6,510 nucleotides of DNA from Caldifarciminota bacterium (GTDB lineage: Bacteria > Hydrothermota > Tepidihabitantia > Tepidihabitantales > JAOUPE01), in assembly GCA_029880025.1 (NCBI GenBank), contig JAOUPE010000095.1, forward strand, positions 1-6,510, in the 5' to 3' direction. The position numbers and the translations under genes were made by a program. Each line of letters begins with the position of its first letter. Positions within the stretch are counted from its first letter, which is position 1. Positions 6,081-6,510 of this stretch are shown here, piece after piece. Under the pieces are notes generated by a model. It ran no database searches. It was not told the origin of the DNA and worked only from the letters and a program-made list of their open reading frames with translations.

Positions 6081-6380
6081 ATGAAAATTGTAAATATCGT
6101 AATAATCGCCAGTTTACTCACGGTTTATGCCGAGGCTCCTCGGTTTATTGGTCCAGCTTACCTTTATGATGGTAGTACCCCAATTGATGTTGGCAGCTAC
6201 GGTGCACCCAATATTTTTGACTGGAACGGTGATCGCAAAAAAGATATTGTGGTTGGACAGTTTTCGAGCGGCTATATAAGATTCTATCCTAATATCGGTT
6301 CAGATGCTGATCCCCAGTTTAACGGATATCAATTTCTTAATGCATCGGGAGTTCAAATTACTCTGCCCGGTGAAATATAA
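6081..6380 (+). CDS. Exported FG-GAP/VCBS-repeat protein, short and probably truncated (99 aa)
   Basis: Residues 1-18 form a Sec signal peptide (MKIVNIVIIASLLTVYA, cleavage likely after AEA or YA). The rest is about one FG-GAP beta-propeller blade: APNIFDWNGDRKKDIVVG (42-59) contains the calcium-type D-x-N-x-D-(x)3-D pattern (Asp47, Asn49, Asp51, Asp55), followed by GYIRFYPNIGSDADPQFNGYQFL (64-86), the usual strand and 'N-x-G-(x)n-P-x-F' turn of extracellular repeat proteins. Such proteins normally have several blades and hundreds of residues; one blade cannot close a propeller. The frame stops at TAA 6378-6380 just after ITLPGEI, and a type IX-like sorting domain follows at once in the next frame. 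This suggests a gene shortened by internal deletion and broken by a one-base shift, or a sequencing/assembly error. A functional 99-residue secreted protein is less likely but not excluded. Confidence 0.7.
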   Translation: MKIVNIVIIASLLTVYAEAPRFIGPAYLYDGSTPIDVGSYGAPNIFDWNGDRKKDIVVGQFSSGYIRFYPNIGSDADPQFNGYQFLNASGVQITLPGEI

Positions 6381-6510
6381 TCGGTCAACGCTTGAACCCA
6401 TATCCTTCAAGTTATTCAACTCTTATGGGAAAGTTGTTAAATCTTTTACCAACCCGAATCCGTCTAAACGCGGATTATTGGAGATTGATGGTAGCGAACT
6501 GCCTTCAGGT
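6370..6510 (+). pseudogene. Type IX-style C-terminal sorting domain, frame-shifted from the FG-GAP gene and cut by the window end
   Basis: In the frame beginning at 6370 the DNA encodes VKYNRSTLEPISFKLFNSYG, then KVVKSFTNPNP, and at the window end LLEIDGSELPSG. This follows the usual pattern of Por/type IX secretion (or FlgD-like) C-terminal domains: a strand, 'KLYDxxGRxV', a Pro/Gly-containing linker, 'LDxxxLPSGxY'. About ten more residues would lie past base 6510. The frame is open from 6280 onward but has no ribosome site of its own. Dropping one C from the CCC at 6366-6368 would join it directly to the upstream protein as ITLPVKYNRS. It most likely is the C-terminal part of the same gene. 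The boundary at 6370 is arbitrary. Confidence 0.6.

Noticed and set aside
6366..6380. Programmed +1 frameshift joining the FG-GAP protein to the sorting domain
   Set aside because: CCC-G before a stop 9 nt later shows no strong slippery site, stimulatory stop or internal Shine-Dalgarno; mutation or sequence error is simpler.
1..6510. CRISPR array, tRNA, insertion sequence or defence system
   Set aside because: I saw no spaced direct repeats, no cloverleaf pattern, no transposase and no nuclease or toxin-antitoxin motifs in any part of the window.

Overview
The window reads as a bacterial chromosomal segment with moderate GC and dense coding. It has no phage, CRISPR, rRNA, tRNA or insertion-sequence signal. 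The best inference for the host is a Gram-negative-type (diderm) bacterium of the FCB (Fibrobacteres-Chlorobi-Bacteroidetes) superphylum or a related uncultured candidate phylum of the WOR-3/Stahlbacteria kind. The evidence is an OmpA-type periplasmic protein, a DUF5683-type protein with a signal peptide, and an exported FG-GAP protein next to a type IX-secretion-style C-terminal sorting domain. No ribosomal or other phylogenetic marker is present apart from ValRS, so this placement is tentative.

Layout from left to right: (1) the 3' part of pyrF on + (1-490), whose true start lies before the window; (2) a small basic coiled-coil protein on - (508-801); (3) a divergent promoter region (821-886) serving that gene and an unrecognised membrane-anchored 347-residue protein on + (894-1937); (4) a minus-strand cluster, transcribed right to left as valS (5766-3148), an OmpA-family protein (3113-2580) and a DUF5683 protein (2546-1941), with gaps of 34 and 33 nt, probably one operon; (5) a 314-nt intergenic stretch; (6) an exported FG-GAP-repeat protein on + (6081-6380) that stops early and is followed, in another frame, by a type IX-like sorting domain running off the window end.

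The genes do not form one pathway. pyrF (pyrimidine synthesis) and valS (translation) are housekeeping genes. The OmpA-like and DUF5683 proteins belong to the cell envelope, and their position behind valS looks like transcriptional hitch-hiking rather than shared biochemistry. The last locus belongs to a secreted, surface-bound protein family.

Two observations stand out. First, the valS promoter is a perfect TTGACA-N16-TATAAT placed so close to the ATG that the mRNA should be essentially leaderless, and the 894 gene shows the same geometry. By contrast the small protein gene, the OmpA-like gene and the FG-GAP gene have good Shine-Dalgarno sites. Second, the FG-GAP gene and its sorting domain appear to be one gene broken by a one-base frame difference, probably after loss of most of the propeller. 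No clearly new multi-gene system is visible.
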